Assembly (NCBI RefSeq): GCF_900115665.1
Contig: NZ_FOXH01000004.1
Span: forward strand, 77,779-136,563
Source: Pseudarcicella hirudinis
Lineage (GTDB): Bacteria; Bacteroidota; Bacteroidia; Cytophagales; Spirosomataceae
Length of the DNA: 58,785 nucleotides
Reading direction: 5' to 3'
In this document: piece by piece, positions 1-9,446 of the stretch
Layout of the letters: each line of letters starts with the position of its first letter
How positions within the stretch are numbered: the stretch's first letter is position 1
Notes under the pieces: generated by a model
Told to the model about the DNA's origin: nothing
The model's database searches: none
The model's input: the letters and a program-made list of their open reading frames with translations, nothing else
Made by a program: the position numbers and the translations under genes

Positions 1-112
1 CCTATGTGCCCTATCTTCCTATGTGGTTACAATATTGATACCCTTACCACAAAATCATCTCACAAATTATAACATACCCCCCTATGTGTCCTATGTTCCT
101 ATGTGGTTACAA
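1..112. repeat. Dispersed 'CCTATGTG' repeat, two units
   Basis: Two copies (about 1-33 and 81-112) of a ~32-bp element in which the heptamer CCTATGT recurs about every 8-9 bp, ending in GGTTACAA. The same element occurs in either orientation at 5553-5627, 17951-18201, 55819-55851 and 58739-58771, always between genes. It has no dyad symmetry, so it is not a terminator. Function unknown. Confidence 0.8.
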
Positions 113-113
113 A

Positions 114-147
114 AAAAGGCGATATTCTTATTCAGAAACCGCCTTTT
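114..147 (-). terminator. Rho-independent terminator of the VCBS lipoprotein gene
   Basis: AAAAGGCG at 114-121 pairs with CGCCTTTT at 140-147. Read on the minus strand, the hairpin is followed by a run of T. It lies about 50 bp past the stop codon of the adjacent minus-strand gene. Confidence 0.65.
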
Positions 148-194
148 CAACTATTTGGAATATTCAGAAAATAATTTTCAATGCTAAAAATTCA

Positions 195-1757
195 TCACTT
201 TTTTAGTTTATTTCTCAGTATCAACATATTAACCCGTTCTTTGGCCCACAATGCCTTCAATTTTTCAGGAACCGGAGTAGGTGAATAGGTAAAAGAGCCC
301 AGCAAAATATCCGAATCTCCATCTTTATCAATATCTCCGATATCCATAGTAAGCCATCTGCCTAAATTGGCTTCCTTGCAGGTTGATGCTTCAAATTTCA
401 AATCGCCTTTATTTTCAAGAAGCACAAAACTTCTGTGCGGGTTAACCTCAAAATCCGGGAAAAATGAAGTTGCAGCAATATCATAATCACCATCCTGATC
501 TAAATCTGCTGCCATAGCCTTGAATGCCCCGGGCATCGGATAAAACCATGCTTCTTTAAAATCATTTTTACCATTATTCAGGAACAACCTGACTCCATGA
601 TATTTCTTAATGGTATAGCTGTAGTCTGCATTATCACCATTGGCATATAAAATATCCGGAAAGCCATCCTTATTAAAATCAACCAGTTCAAAATAACTCG
701 AACCGTAGACCGGAGGGAATCTCAACAATATTTTCTGCTCAAATTTTCCTCTTCCTTTATTCTCAAAATAGAAAATACCTTCATTTCCCTGGGCCATCAG
801 CACTAAAATATCCGGTCTGTTGTCATGGTTTAAGTCCGTTACTTTCACATTTCTCGCTCCCGGTAATTCTATCAGAACATGTTCACGCATCGGTTTTCCG
901 TTTTTCATGTCAAACCATGAAAATTTTCCGGTAAAATAGCCATACTGACAAACAATCAAATCATCTTCACCGTCTCCGGAAAGGTCGCTGTAGGTAATTT
1001 CAACAGGCCTCCCCAGGTTTTTGACTATCGTTGCGGTATCACTTTTACCGGCTCTGTGTACTTTTCCTACTCTCAGGTCAGATGGTTTCATGATCCCCAT
1101 TGTTAATACCTGGGCCTGGTTCTTACTATTCCATACGTAATCTGAGGGGGTACTTTCAAAAAACAGGGAATCTTTAACATTTCCGGTCTGATCAAGCTGA
1201 AATAATCCGCCACCTACTTCTCCGATAAAAAAGGAACCGGTATGCGGGTCATATTTTGTCATGCTGACAAACGATTGTTTGTTTCTATGAAAAGGCAGAA
1301 TTTCTGCCGAAAACCCGGATAATTTTGTACCTACTTTGGGCTCTGTATTATGTAAAATTTTCGGCCCAGCATTATTTACATAATATTTCACAATTTCTTT
1401 CCATTGCCTGGCCGTCATCAGTGCCCGGTCTGGAAATACCCGCCCTCTGATCAGCGCATCAATTTCTGAAGGAGAAAAACTGGCAAAAGGATTATTTTGT
1501 TCTCCCTGCGTTCCCAGAAACTCAGCCATTTTGGGCAATACTCCATATTTCCATGAAACGCTATCCAGTGAAGAAGGTTCAGGAAAAAGGTGGCAACTGC
1601 TGCAATATCCGCGAGCCAGTACTTCTCCGTCAACCAGCGTTGAATCGGCAGAGAATGTAACGGTTTCAGAAAGGTTTTGAGCAGAATTTTGAGAGGTTTT
1701 ACTACAGGAAACGATACCAATTAAAGTAAATAAAATTAAAATTCGGGTTAAATACAT
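195..1757 (-). CDS. VCBS/FG-GAP repeat lipoprotein with a CxxCH motif
   Basis: About 520 aa starting at the ATG at 1757; a TTG five codons upstream is less likely. A lipoprotein signal ends at Cys18 (IVSCSK), so the protein is probably anchored in the periplasm or on the surface. Residues 50-60 carry YCSSCH (Cys52, Cys55, His56), a c-type haem attachment motif. From about residue 265 there are at least five FG-GAP/VCBS-type Ca-loop repeats of the form D-x-D/N-x-D/N-G-D/R-x-D-I (for example DLNHDNRPDI and DIDKDGDSDI), which normally build a beta-propeller. Substrate and role are not recognisable. It sits next to the phosphonate genes on the same strand as the FAD oxidase, separated by about 200 bp. 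The single CxxCH could be a real mono-haem site or a coincidental Cys pair. Confidence 0.8.
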   Translation of the reverse strand: MYLTRILILFTLIGIVSCSKTSQNSAQNLSETVTFSADSTLVDGEVLARGYCSSCHLFPEPSSLDSVSWKYGVLPKMAEFLGTQGEQNNPFASFSPSEIDALIRGRVFPDRALMTARQWKEIVKYYVNNAGPKILHNTEPKVGTKLSGFSAEILPFHRNKQSFVSMTKYDPHTGSFFIGEVGGGLFQLDQTGNVKDSLFFESTPSDYVWNSKNQAQVLTMGIMKPSDLRVGKVHRAGKSDTATIVKNLGRPVEITYSDLSGDGEDDLIVCQYGYFTGKFSWFDMKNGKPMREHVLIELPGARNVKVTDLNHDNRPDILVLMAQGNEGIFYFENKGRGKFEQKILLRFPPVYGSSYFELVDFNKDGFPDILYANGDNADYSYTIKKYHGVRLFLNNGKNDFKEAWFYPMPGAFKAMAADLDQDGDYDIAATSFFPDFEVNPHRSFVLLENKGDLKFEASTCKEANLGRWLTMDIGDIDKDGDSDILLGSFTYSPTPVPEKLKALWAKERVNMLILRNKLKK

Positions 1758-1965
1758 TTTAGGAGTTTTCAATGTTTACCTCGCAAGATACAAAAAAACG
1801 ATTCTTGGCTATATAAACTACAGCAAGAATAAATCGGAATTTTCCTGATTTTACTAAGAATATTTACAAAATGAGGCTTTTCAGAACCCCTCCGGTACAA
1901 TCATCAGATATTATTCAGGAAAATGTAAAAGACAAAAGACCTGTTCTCTCTCTTTTTCCCGGAAA

Positions 1966-3120
1966 CTATTGTTCAAAAATATCGGCAATTCTCTTTTTGG
2001 AATACCCCGGGGCTGTAGTCATTCCTTTACCCCCGATTCCTGTGGCGATATAGATTTTATTCTCAATCTGATGCTCGAAGATTCCACCATCAGAAGTCTG
2101 GGCATAATAACCTGCCCAATAATTTTGAATCCTCCAGTCAGGTAATTTCATCATTCTGCGGGCCTCTTTCAAAATCAGGTCATTGATATGCATCTCGATT
2201 CCGAAATCAAAATTTGCACTCTCATTTACCGGAGCATATTCATGCGAGTCTCCTACAATGATTGAACCGTCCAGAGCCTGTTTAAAAAGTATATGTATGC
2301 CCCATTCCTGATATAGTTTCTGCCATTCAGGTGTGGTTAACAAAGCATAAGAAGGACAGGATTTAAAACTGTCATAACGACGGATGCTTAATCCCGAAAG
2401 AATATTGCCTTCAAGTTTCAGTCCTTTTTGCGGAAAGGTTGACATCATATTCAGCTTACTGATTTTCATGCCGCTTTCATTGAACAATTCCGGAAACAGG
2501 ATTTTCATATCACGGCCATTGCAAATCGCTATTTTCTCTGCATGGAACTGTTTTCCATCAGCACAGTGTATGATACAAATGCCATTTCTGACCTCACAAT
2601 TAATAGCTGTGGTATTATTCAGATAAGTCAGGTCAAAATCATGAATCAGCATTTCCCTTACCCTATGCACCATTGTTCTTGGTTCTACCGAAACTTCCTC
2701 AGAAAAATACAGTCCTCCTTTATAGTAATCATTGTTCAGTAAAGAATGTCTTTCATAACATGCTTTTCTATTGAGTAACTGGGCAGGATAATTCCTGATT
2801 TTGAACAGCTCTCTTGCCTCCTCCAGCAATTGCATTTCATTATCATCAGAAGCATAATAATAAGACCCTTTTTGTCTGGCTGTAATATCGGTTTTGGCCT
2901 GAATTTCCTTATAAATTGCCAGAGACGTTCTGCCATATTCGAACCAGGTATCCAAAGCCTGACCAGATGGCACAACCTGTCCGAAGTTTCTGACGGTTGC
3001 CTCCATTGGTTGAGAGTCTTTTTCAATTAATAGTACTTTTTTCCCTTGATTTAGTGCATGAAAGGCATGGAAAGTGCCCAAATTTCCAGCTCCAACTACA
3101 ATTAGGTCAAATTTTATCAT
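1966..3120 (-). CDS. FAD-dependent oxidoreductase, TIGR03364 type (aminophosphonate amine oxidase-like)
   Basis: 384 aa, DAO-family FAD oxidoreductase. An N-terminal Rossmann motif GAGNLG lies at about residues 11-16, followed by an acidic strand end (IEKD) and the RNFGQV signature. A C-terminal GIGGKG closes the FAD site. The TIGR03364 subfamily is known from its repeated linkage to phosphonatase-like genes and is proposed to deaminate an aminophosphonate oxidatively (2-aminoethylphosphonate with a hydroxyl or N-methyl substituent). Here its neighbour, 120 bp upstream on the same strand, is exactly that phosphonatase-like hydrolase, and transporter, SusCD and phnZ-like genes follow divergently. 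The expected product is a phosphonoaldehyde passed to the hydrolase. There is no signal peptide, so it is cytoplasmic. The subfamily call is from memory of the pattern; the true substrate is inference. Confidence 0.82.
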   Translation of the reverse strand: MIKFDLIVVGAGNLGTFHAFHALNQGKKVLLIEKDSQPMEATVRNFGQVVPSGQALDTWFEYGRTSLAIYKEIQAKTDITARQKGSYYYASDDNEMQLLEEARELFKIRNYPAQLLNRKACYERHSLLNNDYYKGGLYFSEEVSVEPRTMVHRVREMLIHDFDLTYLNNTTAINCEVRNGICIIHCADGKQFHAEKIAICNGRDMKILFPELFNESGMKISKLNMMSTFPQKGLKLEGNILSGLSIRRYDSFKSCPSYALLTTPEWQKLYQEWGIHILFKQALDGSIIVGDSHEYAPVNESANFDFGIEMHINDLILKEARRMMKLPDWRIQNYWAGYYAQTSDGGIFEHQIENKIYIATGIGGKGMTTAPGYSKKRIADIFEQ

Positions 3121-3240
3121 GGGTTATCTTTGCATTTCAACGCTTCTTTACGCTGAAACAGAATGTATTATGAATGGTATTAAATAATTTCAGGTAAACA
3201 ATCCGCTCCTGCTCACTCCCACATCTCACCTCTATGGATT

Positions 3241-4026
3241 TTAGAATAAGAACCTCATTTTAGATAATTTCAATGGTTCTTCTATTCTTGGCTTGGTATT
3301 ACTTTCAAGATTGGCGATAATGTCTTTCAGCTCAAGTACATTATTGAGCAGGCCATCATTTCTGTGGATGCTTAATTGCTGACGGGAATGTGTTCCGTTA
3401 GTTACGCCTAAAGACATCAGCACTCCTGCTCTGATACCCGATTTCAGGTCTGAAGGTGTATCTCCGATATTGATGACATGCTGAGGATCGCTCACTTTCA
3501 GAATATTCATGGCTTTTTCAATCATTTGAGGCTCCGGGCGGCCTTTTGCTACTTCATCTGAAGCAATAGACAAGTCGATGACAGAATCGCCGGAAATACT
3601 CAGATAATTTTCATTCAGCCCCTGAAGCCAGCCCAATTTACCCAGAATAATATTAACCACTTTCCGGTAAAAACCTGTAGTAAGAGCTATTCTGATTTTT
3701 TGTTCTTTCAGGAAATCAAACATTTCCAGACAGCCTTCGGTAGGGAGAATATCCGTTTCCTGGTAATAGGTTTCAAGAACATGGCAAAAATAGTCGTAGG
3801 AAACCTCGATCATTTCCTTGAGCTCAGGGTGATTTTCACCCAGCATTTCAGTCCAGAGTAACTGAAAAACATACTTTTTTGAATACCCCTGAAGTGCCAG
3901 AATCCTTTCATCAGATACTTTTAATCCGGTAAATTCAGAGGCAACCTTAAAGCACTTTTCTACTTCATGCTGATCCTTGATGGTAGTACCAGCCATGTCA
4001 AAGATAACTAATTGAATAGGAGACAT
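3241..4026 (-). CDS. Phosphonatase-like HAD hydrolase (TIGR03351 / PhnX-like)
   Basis: 261 aa from the ATG at 4026; a TTG three codons earlier is unlikely. HAD-superfamily core: motif I FDMAGTT with nucleophile Asp10 and the Ala of the DxAGT form typical of phosphonoacetaldehyde hydrolases. TTG at 116-118 is motif II, KGRPEP (Arg163) matches the PhnX motif III region, and IGDTPSD (Asp189, Asp193) binds Mg. In the cap domain, GYSK places Lys50 roughly where PhnX has its Schiff-base lysine (GLLK), aligned by eye. Expected reaction: hydrolytic C-P cleavage of a phosphonoaldehyde to an aldehyde plus phosphate in the cytosol. It is probably co-transcribed with the FAD oxidase. It is divergent from the transporter gene with a ~160-bp shared promoter region. 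Confidence 0.85.
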   Translation of the reverse strand: MSPIQLVIFDMAGTTIKDQHEVEKCFKVASEFTGLKVSDERILALQGYSKKYVFQLLWTEMLGENHPELKEMIEVSYDYFCHVLETYYQETDILPTEGCLEMFDFLKEQKIRIALTTGFYRKVVNIILGKLGWLQGLNENYLSISGDSVIDLSIASDEVAKGRPEPQMIEKAMNILKVSDPQHVINIGDTPSDLKSGIRAGVLMSLGVTNGTHSRQQLSIHRNDGLLNNVLELKDIIANLESNTKPRIEEPLKLSKMRFLF

Positions 4027-4189
4027 TTTCAACAATATTTTTTGAGTGGAAATAATCTAAAAAACCTCTTCAAAGTTAGAGGGTAATGTTTTAAGAGTGT
4101 GTTAACTGTATATGAACTTTCAGTAAAGGTTTAATTACCAGCCCTTTTATCAGGCTTTTGGATTGTATTATTGTTCCAAATTTCCAATA

Positions 4190-5530
4190 ATGACAAGGTT
4201 AAAAACATATCTCCACGGGCTGTCGGGCTTTGCTTTGACAATTTTTCTGGCTCTGACTTCTTTTTCAACTTACTTCTGCATGTACGCTTTTCGTAAACCT
4301 TTTACGGCAGGTACATTTGAGGGAGTAAGCCTTTGGGGTATTGATTACAAAATCATTCTGGTAATTGCGCAAATCATGGGTTATGCCACAGCCAAAGGGC
4401 TGGGTATCAAGGTTGTTTCAGAGGTTACACCTGACAAAAGAGCCAAATACATTTTGTGTATGATTGGTTACTCTGAACTGGCGCTACTTTTATTTGCCCT
4501 TGTTCCTGCTCCGGATAACTGGATGTTTATGTACCTGAATGGTCTGGGACTGGGAATGATTTATGGCCTGGTTTTCAGTTATCTTGAAGGCAGACAAATT
4601 ACTGAAGTCCTGGGAGCCGGTCTTGCTGTGAGTTTCATTGTTTCTTCCGGCCTTGTAAAAACTGTGGGGCGCTGGGTAGTGGTTGACTTAAAAATCAATG
4701 AATACTGGATGCCTTTTATGACGGGGCTGATGTTTCTGCCTTTGTTAGTTATCTCGGTCTGGTTAATGAATAATGCACCCAAACCTACCCCCGAAGACAT
4801 CGCTCTGAGAACGCCAAGAATTCCGATGTCAGGAAAGAGAAGGGTTAGATTCGTCCGGAAATACGGTTTTGGTCTGGTTTCTCTTATTCTGATCTATGTA
4901 TTGATGACGGTTTTCCGTGACATCAGAGATAACTTCAGTGTTGAAATCTGGAAAGAATTAGGCGTAAATGATGCCACTATATTTTCTTCTACTGAAGCAA
5001 TTATTGGTCTTGCTATTAGTTTACTGGCAGGCCTGGTGTTTTTTGTCAAAAATCACCAGACTGCTTTCTGGTTAAATCATGCTTTCCTGATTGTCGGTAG
5101 TATCCTGATTGTAGGGTCAACCGTCTGTTTTGAAAGACAGATTCTCAGTGCTTTCTGGTGGACTGTATTGATGGGTCTGGGCATTTATCTGGCTTATGTT
5201 CCTTTTAACGGAATGTTATTTGAAAGACTTATCGCCGTACTTCATGAAAAAGCCAACGTCGGATTTCTGTTTTACATCGCAGATTTCAGTGGTTATATGG
5301 GGAGTGTGGTTATCTTGCTGATTAAGAATTTCAGTTCTGATCATTCATTTTCATGGTTGGGCTTACTGATTGATCTGGCTCATATCCTGCCATTTATTTC
5401 AGTAATTCTTGCCGGGATTTCGCTGTTTTATTTCAGCAATAAATTAGGTCAGAAACCAACTTTACCCAACTCCTCTTTATTTGCTCAGGTTCGTTCCAGA
5501 AGAAATTCCTGGCCGCTATCAAGGGTTTAA
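4190..5530 (+). CDS. DUF5690-type MFS transporter (likely phosphonate/organophosphate importer)
   Basis: About 446 aa from the ATG at 4190; an ATG nine codons upstream would add a poorly hydrophobic leader. Roughly 12 hydrophobic segments give an MFS architecture. The first helix contains the FCMYAFRKPFTAG stretch typical of the DUF5690 family and reminiscent of the organophosphate:Pi antiporter group (UhpC/GlpT-like YAFRK). I infer import of a phosphonate or phosphate-containing product from the periplasm, because it is divergent from the amine oxidase/phosphonatase pair and upstream of SusC/SusD/PhnZ. Two 'CCTATGTG' repeat units follow the stop codon, separating it from susC by about 540 bp, so it may be a separate transcription unit. 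Family confidence is good; substrate is inference. Confidence 0.8.
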   Translation: MTRLKTYLHGLSGFALTIFLALTSFSTYFCMYAFRKPFTAGTFEGVSLWGIDYKIILVIAQIMGYATAKGLGIKVVSEVTPDKRAKYILCMIGYSELALLLFALVPAPDNWMFMYLNGLGLGMIYGLVFSYLEGRQITEVLGAGLAVSFIVSSGLVKTVGRWVVVDLKINEYWMPFMTGLMFLPLLVISVWLMNNAPKPTPEDIALRTPRIPMSGKRRVRFVRKYGFGLVSLILIYVLMTVFRDIRDNFSVEIWKELGVNDATIFSSTEAIIGLAISLLAGLVFFVKNHQTAFWLNHAFLIVGSILIVGSTVCFERQILSAFWWTVLMGLGIYLAYVPFNGMLFERLIAVLHEKANVGFLFYIADFSGYMGSVVILLIKNFSSDHSFSWLGLLIDLAHILPFISVILAGISLFYFSNKLGQKPTLPNSSLFAQVRSRRNSWPLSRV

Positions 5531-5552
5531 GCCTGACAGCCACGTAGTAGGA

Positions 5553-5627
5553 CTTGCAACCACATAGGAACATAGAGCACATAGGCATTTCATCTCTGCA
5601 ACCACATAGGAGCATAGGTCACATAGG
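5553..5627. repeat. Dispersed 'CCTATGTG' repeat, two inverted-orientation units
   Basis: Units at about 5553-5584 and 5597-5627 read TTGCAACCACATAGGA...CACATAGG, the reverse complement of the element at 1-112. They are separated by ~12 unrelated bases. They lie 20-100 bp past the stop codon of the MFS gene. Confidence 0.8.
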
Positions 5628-5860
5628 GTTATGTAATCAAATAGAAGTGTTGGGTACACAGGAATAGAGGATAAGGGTTCGTTATTTTGTTTTTATTTTT
5701 TATTTCCGGTTCTTGTTTTCTTCGTATATGCTTCTTCTTATGTTATTCTTCTGAGGTCTTTCTTCGCACCTCTCATCTCATGTGTTCAAAATCTTATCTT
5801 TTGCGCATTTATTTCACAAATCCTTAATTTATCATTAAAGTACTGTTTATATTATAAGTG

Positions 5861-5868
5861 TACTTTTG
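5861..5868 (+). promoter_or_regulatory. Candidate Bacteroidota -7 box for susC
   Basis: TACTTTTG matches the TAnnTTTG -7 consensus of Bacteroidota primary sigma factor promoters. It would give a ~195-nt leader to susC. No clear TTTG -33 box is visible at the usual spacing, so this is tentative. Confidence 0.35.
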
Positions 5869-6066
5869 CGATCGAATTAAGGGTTTTGTTTAGGAATACT
5901 AAAATTTCAACCATCTTAAGCTTGATACTATTCCTCAAACCTTCATTGCTTACAAGCTAAATAAATGACTCTGAAAATCAAACAGTCAAACGATCAACCG
6001 TCAGTTTTAAAGTCGGATGTAAAAGCATCCGCAGGATTTAAATTTCATTTTCACTAATCAAAAATC

Positions 6067-9000
6067 ATGAAAAAACTACTACTAAACTTTCAGAAAAACT
6101 TCACGTGGTTTATGACTTCGATGTTCATATCCATGTTGACAATCTGTCCGGGTACGTACATTTTTGCACAAAACACTTCCATTTCAGGTAAAGTAATTGC
6201 GGTAGAGGATAACTCTCCTATGCCGGGTGTTTCTGTTCGTATTAAAGGTTCTGATCGCGGAACCACTACTAATGCAGACGGAACCTATAAAATTTCTGCC
6301 AGCGAAAAGGCTGTTCTTCAGTTTTCATTCATTGGTTATTCTGTACACGAAGTAACTGTTGGTTCTAAATCAGTTATCAATGTGGTACTTAGTCCGGAAT
6401 CTAAACAAATCGAAGAAGTTGTTGTAACTGCTCTTGGTATTTCCAAAGAAAAAAGAAGCCTTACCAACGCTATTCAGGCTGTAAAAGGTGAAGATCTGAT
6501 TAAGGCCCGTGAACCTAACCCGATCAACTCATTGGCGGGAAGAGTAGCTGGTTTGACTATCGGTGCTTCTGCCGAATTATTAGGTCGCCCGAACGTAGTG
6601 CTGAGAGGTAACACTGAAGTTCTTTATGTAGTAGACGGGGTACCTATCAACTCAGATACCTGGAATATTTCTGCGGATGATATTGAAACATATTCTGTAC
6701 TTAAAGGAGCTAATGCTGCTGCGCTTTATGGTTTCAGAGGAAAAAACGGAGCAATTCTTATTACTACCAAAAGAGGTTCCAAAGACAAAAGAGGTTTCTC
6801 TGTAGAGTTTAACTCTTCAACGATGGTTGAACATGGTTTCAATGCAATTCCTAAAGTACAGGATTTATATGGCCCTGGTGACCACGGTATCTACGAATTC
6901 GTTGATGGTCGCGGAGGAGGAAAAAATGATGGTGACTATGATATCTGGGGACCAAAATTTGATCCGAGCGGAAACACTAAAATCGCACAATATGACAGCC
7001 CTATTGATCCTGCAACCGGAAAACGCATTCCAACACCATGGACTGCAAGAGGAGCAAACAATTTAACCCGTTTCCTTCGTGACGGTGTTTTAGCGAACAA
7101 TAACATTGCCATTTCAAGCAGTAATGATAAAGCTGATATCCGTTTCTCTTTATCTCATAACTATCAGAAAGGGATTGTTCCTAATACACAGTTAAATATT
7201 ACGAATTTTAACATTTCAACGAAATACCGCTTCTCTCCGAAATTGACATTTGATGCCAATCTTAATTATAACCGTCAGTCAACCCCGAATATCCCTGACG
7301 TAAACTATGGCCCTAACTCATTAATCTATAACATGGTAATCTGGGGTGGCGCAGACTGGAACGTAGATGATATGCGCAACTACTGGCAAGCCGGAAAAGA
7401 AGGTGTTCAACAAATTTATGCTGAATATCAGCGTTACAACAACCCATATTTCGTAGCATACGAATGGTTGAGAAGTCATTACAAAAATGATATTTACGGT
7501 TACGCTTCGCTTGATTACAAAATCAACAACAACTTTAGCGTAATGGGTCGTACTTCAGTAACCACTTATGACATCTTCCGTTCTGAAAAATTCCCTTATT
7601 CTGCTACAGTATATGGCCGTGAAGAAGCAAAAGGTGACTACAGAGAAGATAAACGTACTTTATTTGAAAACAATACTGATATCTTACTTAAATACGATCA
7701 GAAGTTTGACAATAAATTTGATGTGAAAGTTTGGGCCGGTGCTAACATTCGTAGCTTCAAATACAATTCAAGTTATGTATTGACAGATTACCTGAACACC
7801 CCTGGTGTATATACTTTCTCTAACTCACTGAGACCAATTAAAGCATTCAGTTACGTTTCGGATATGGAAGTACAAAGTGGATACTATTCTGCCGATTTAT
7901 CGTATAAAGGTTTACTGACGGTATCTACTACAGGTCGTATTGACCACTTGTCAACCCTTCCTAAAGGAAACAATACATTCTTCTATCCATCTTTTGGTTT
8001 AAGTACAATTGTTAATGACTATGTGAAATTACCGGAGGCTATTTCTATGTTAAAAGCACGTGTATCTTATGCTAACGTAAAAGATGGCTTAACCCGTTCT
8101 ACAATCGGTACCAACCCAAGCGGTACTTATCCTCTGGGTTATGGTTCAGAATATAACTCTTCTTACGACGGCCCTAACTATGCAAACTCTGTAGGTTATT
8201 CGATTTCACCATCATACGACAACCTTCCGGGTGCAACATATTCAGACAAAATCAATAACCCTGCGCTTAAGCCAAATACTTCAGAGCAGATTGAAGCCGG
8301 TGTGGAGCTGAGCTTATTGAAAAACCGTTTTACTGCTGATGTTACTTATTTTACTTCTAATGACGGCCCGAGAATCTTTAACCGTGATCTTTCTCAGACA
8401 ACAGGTTATACTTCTGCTATCGTAAACGGTATTAAAACTCAGAAATCCGGTTGGGAGGTTACTTTGAAAGGAAACATTTTAAAACAAAAAGGTTTCAACT
8501 GGGATATGCAGGTTAACTGGTCAACTTTCCAGGAAACACTTAAGGAGGTTTATAACGAAAACGGTGATAAAATCGACAAATTACCTTCAAACTACTTCGT
8601 ATCAGGTAATTTAAATACTCAGTTTATCAATATTGGTGACAGAATTGACAAGGTTTATCTGGCTACTTTCCAAAGAACTGCTGACGGACAAATCATCAAT
8701 GATGCAGGTGGACGTCCGATCGTAAATACTAAAGGTTCGTTTGTAGGAAATTCTAATCCGGACTGGGTTTGGGGTATTAATAACAAATTCTCATACAAAA
8801 ACTGGTCTTTAAGTGTTTCATTTGACGGACGTGTTGGCGGTGTGATTGAAGATTATATTCTAAAACAAACTTTCCGTGGCGGACGTAACATTGAAACAGT
8901 TCAGGGAGCTTTAGGTGCTGCACGTGAGTTAGATGTTCAAGGTATCAAATCTTATATCGGAGAAGGTGTAATGATCACTGACGGATCACCTACCTATGAT

Positions 9001-9357
9001 GCACAGACCGGATTAATCACCAACTATTCTTCTTTGAAATTTGCGCCGAATACTATCAAAACTTATGCGCAGGATTATATCAGTCGTTACAACGGTACTT
9101 CAGAAGGTAACCTGATGAGCAAAACTTTCTCAAAATTGCGTGAAATCACTATCGGATATTCAATTCCACAAAAAGTTCTTGCGAAATCTTTCATCAGAAA
9201 CGCTTCAATTTCTTTGGTAGGACGTAATTTATTCTACTTCATTGACAGCAAACACAGTGGTGTGGATATGGATCAGTTTACCGGAATGAGCGCAAGTACT
9301 TCATTGCAGACACCTACCATGAAACGCTATGGTGTAAACATCAATATTGTTTTTTAA
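6067..9357 (+). CDS. SusC/RagA-family TonB-linked outer-membrane transporter (phosphonate locus)
   Basis: 1096 aa. An N-terminal signal peptide is followed by a carboxypeptidase-like Ig domain (SGKVIAVEDNSPMPGVSVRIKG, split as about residues 40-60), then the SusC box EEVVVTALGI at about 117-126. The plug domain includes VVDGVPIN and the typical AALYGFRGKNGAILITTKRG-like region (about 218-238), and a long beta-barrel ends in an aromatic C-terminus (NIVF). It forms a TonB-powered bucket with the SusD partner encoded 90 bp downstream. Its placement between a phosphonate-type transporter and phnZ suggests its cargo is a phosphonate-bearing molecule (for example a headgroup, glycan or lipid fragment). 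The substrate cannot be read from sequence. Length is normal for the family. Confidence 0.93.
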   Translation: MKKLLLNFQKNFTWFMTSMFISMLTICPGTYIFAQNTSISGKVIAVEDNSPMPGVSVRIKGSDRGTTTNADGTYKISASEKAVLQFSFIGYSVHEVTVGSKSVINVVLSPESKQIEEVVVTALGISKEKRSLTNAIQAVKGEDLIKAREPNPINSLAGRVAGLTIGASAELLGRPNVVLRGNTEVLYVVDGVPINSDTWNISADDIETYSVLKGANAAALYGFRGKNGAILITTKRGSKDKRGFSVEFNSSTMVEHGFNAIPKVQDLYGPGDHGIYEFVDGRGGGKNDGDYDIWGPKFDPSGNTKIAQYDSPIDPATGKRIPTPWTARGANNLTRFLRDGVLANNNIAISSSNDKADIRFSLSHNYQKGIVPNTQLNITNFNISTKYRFSPKLTFDANLNYNRQSTPNIPDVNYGPNSLIYNMVIWGGADWNVDDMRNYWQAGKEGVQQIYAEYQRYNNPYFVAYEWLRSHYKNDIYGYASLDYKINNNFSVMGRTSVTTYDIFRSEKFPYSATVYGREEAKGDYREDKRTLFENNTDILLKYDQKFDNKFDVKVWAGANIRSFKYNSSYVLTDYLNTPGVYTFSNSLRPIKAFSYVSDMEVQSGYYSADLSYKGLLTVSTTGRIDHLSTLPKGNNTFFYPSFGLSTIVNDYVKLPEAISMLKARVSYANVKDGLTRSTIGTNPSGTYPLGYGSEYNSSYDGPNYANSVGYSISPSYDNLPGATYSDKINNPALKPNTSEQIEAGVELSLLKNRFTADVTYFTSNDGPRIFNRDLSQTTGYTSAIVNGIKTQKSGWEVTLKGNILKQKGFNWDMQVNWSTFQETLKEVYNENGDKIDKLPSNYFVSGNLNTQFINIGDRIDKVYLATFQRTADGQIINDAGGRPIVNTKGSFVGNSNPDWVWGINNKFSYKNWSLSVSFDGRVGGVIEDYILKQTFRGGRNIETVQGALGAARELDVQGIKSYIGEGVMITDGSPTYDAQTGLITNYSSLKFAPNTIKTYAQDYISRYNGTSEGNLMSKTFSKLREITIGYSIPQKVLAKSFIRNASISLVGRNLFYFIDSKHSGVDMDQFTGMSASTSLQTPTMKRYGVNINIVF

Positions 9358-9446
9358 TCCGGAAAAATTATCCTGATGAGCAAATGCTAATGTATTGTGA
9401 GGATGGCTCATCAATCTTAAAACCGAAAAAAATTAATCGAAGCATC

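Larger units (their letters stand above)
5531..6066 (+). other. Intergenic region and leader upstream of the phosphonate-locus susC
   Basis: A 536-bp gap with no convincing gene. It holds two repeat units at 5553-5627, then T-rich sequence, then a likely promoter at about 5861. The probable 5' leader has an inverted repeat (GTTTAGGAATA at 5888-5898 against TATTCC-TC-AAAC at 5929-5940) and a small hairpin GGATG-TAAAAG-CATCC near 6015-6030 just before susC. Confidence 0.6.

Noticed and set aside
1871-2053. 60-codon plus-strand open frame
   Set aside because: Largely antisense to the 3' end of the FAD oxidoreductase; no signal or domain.
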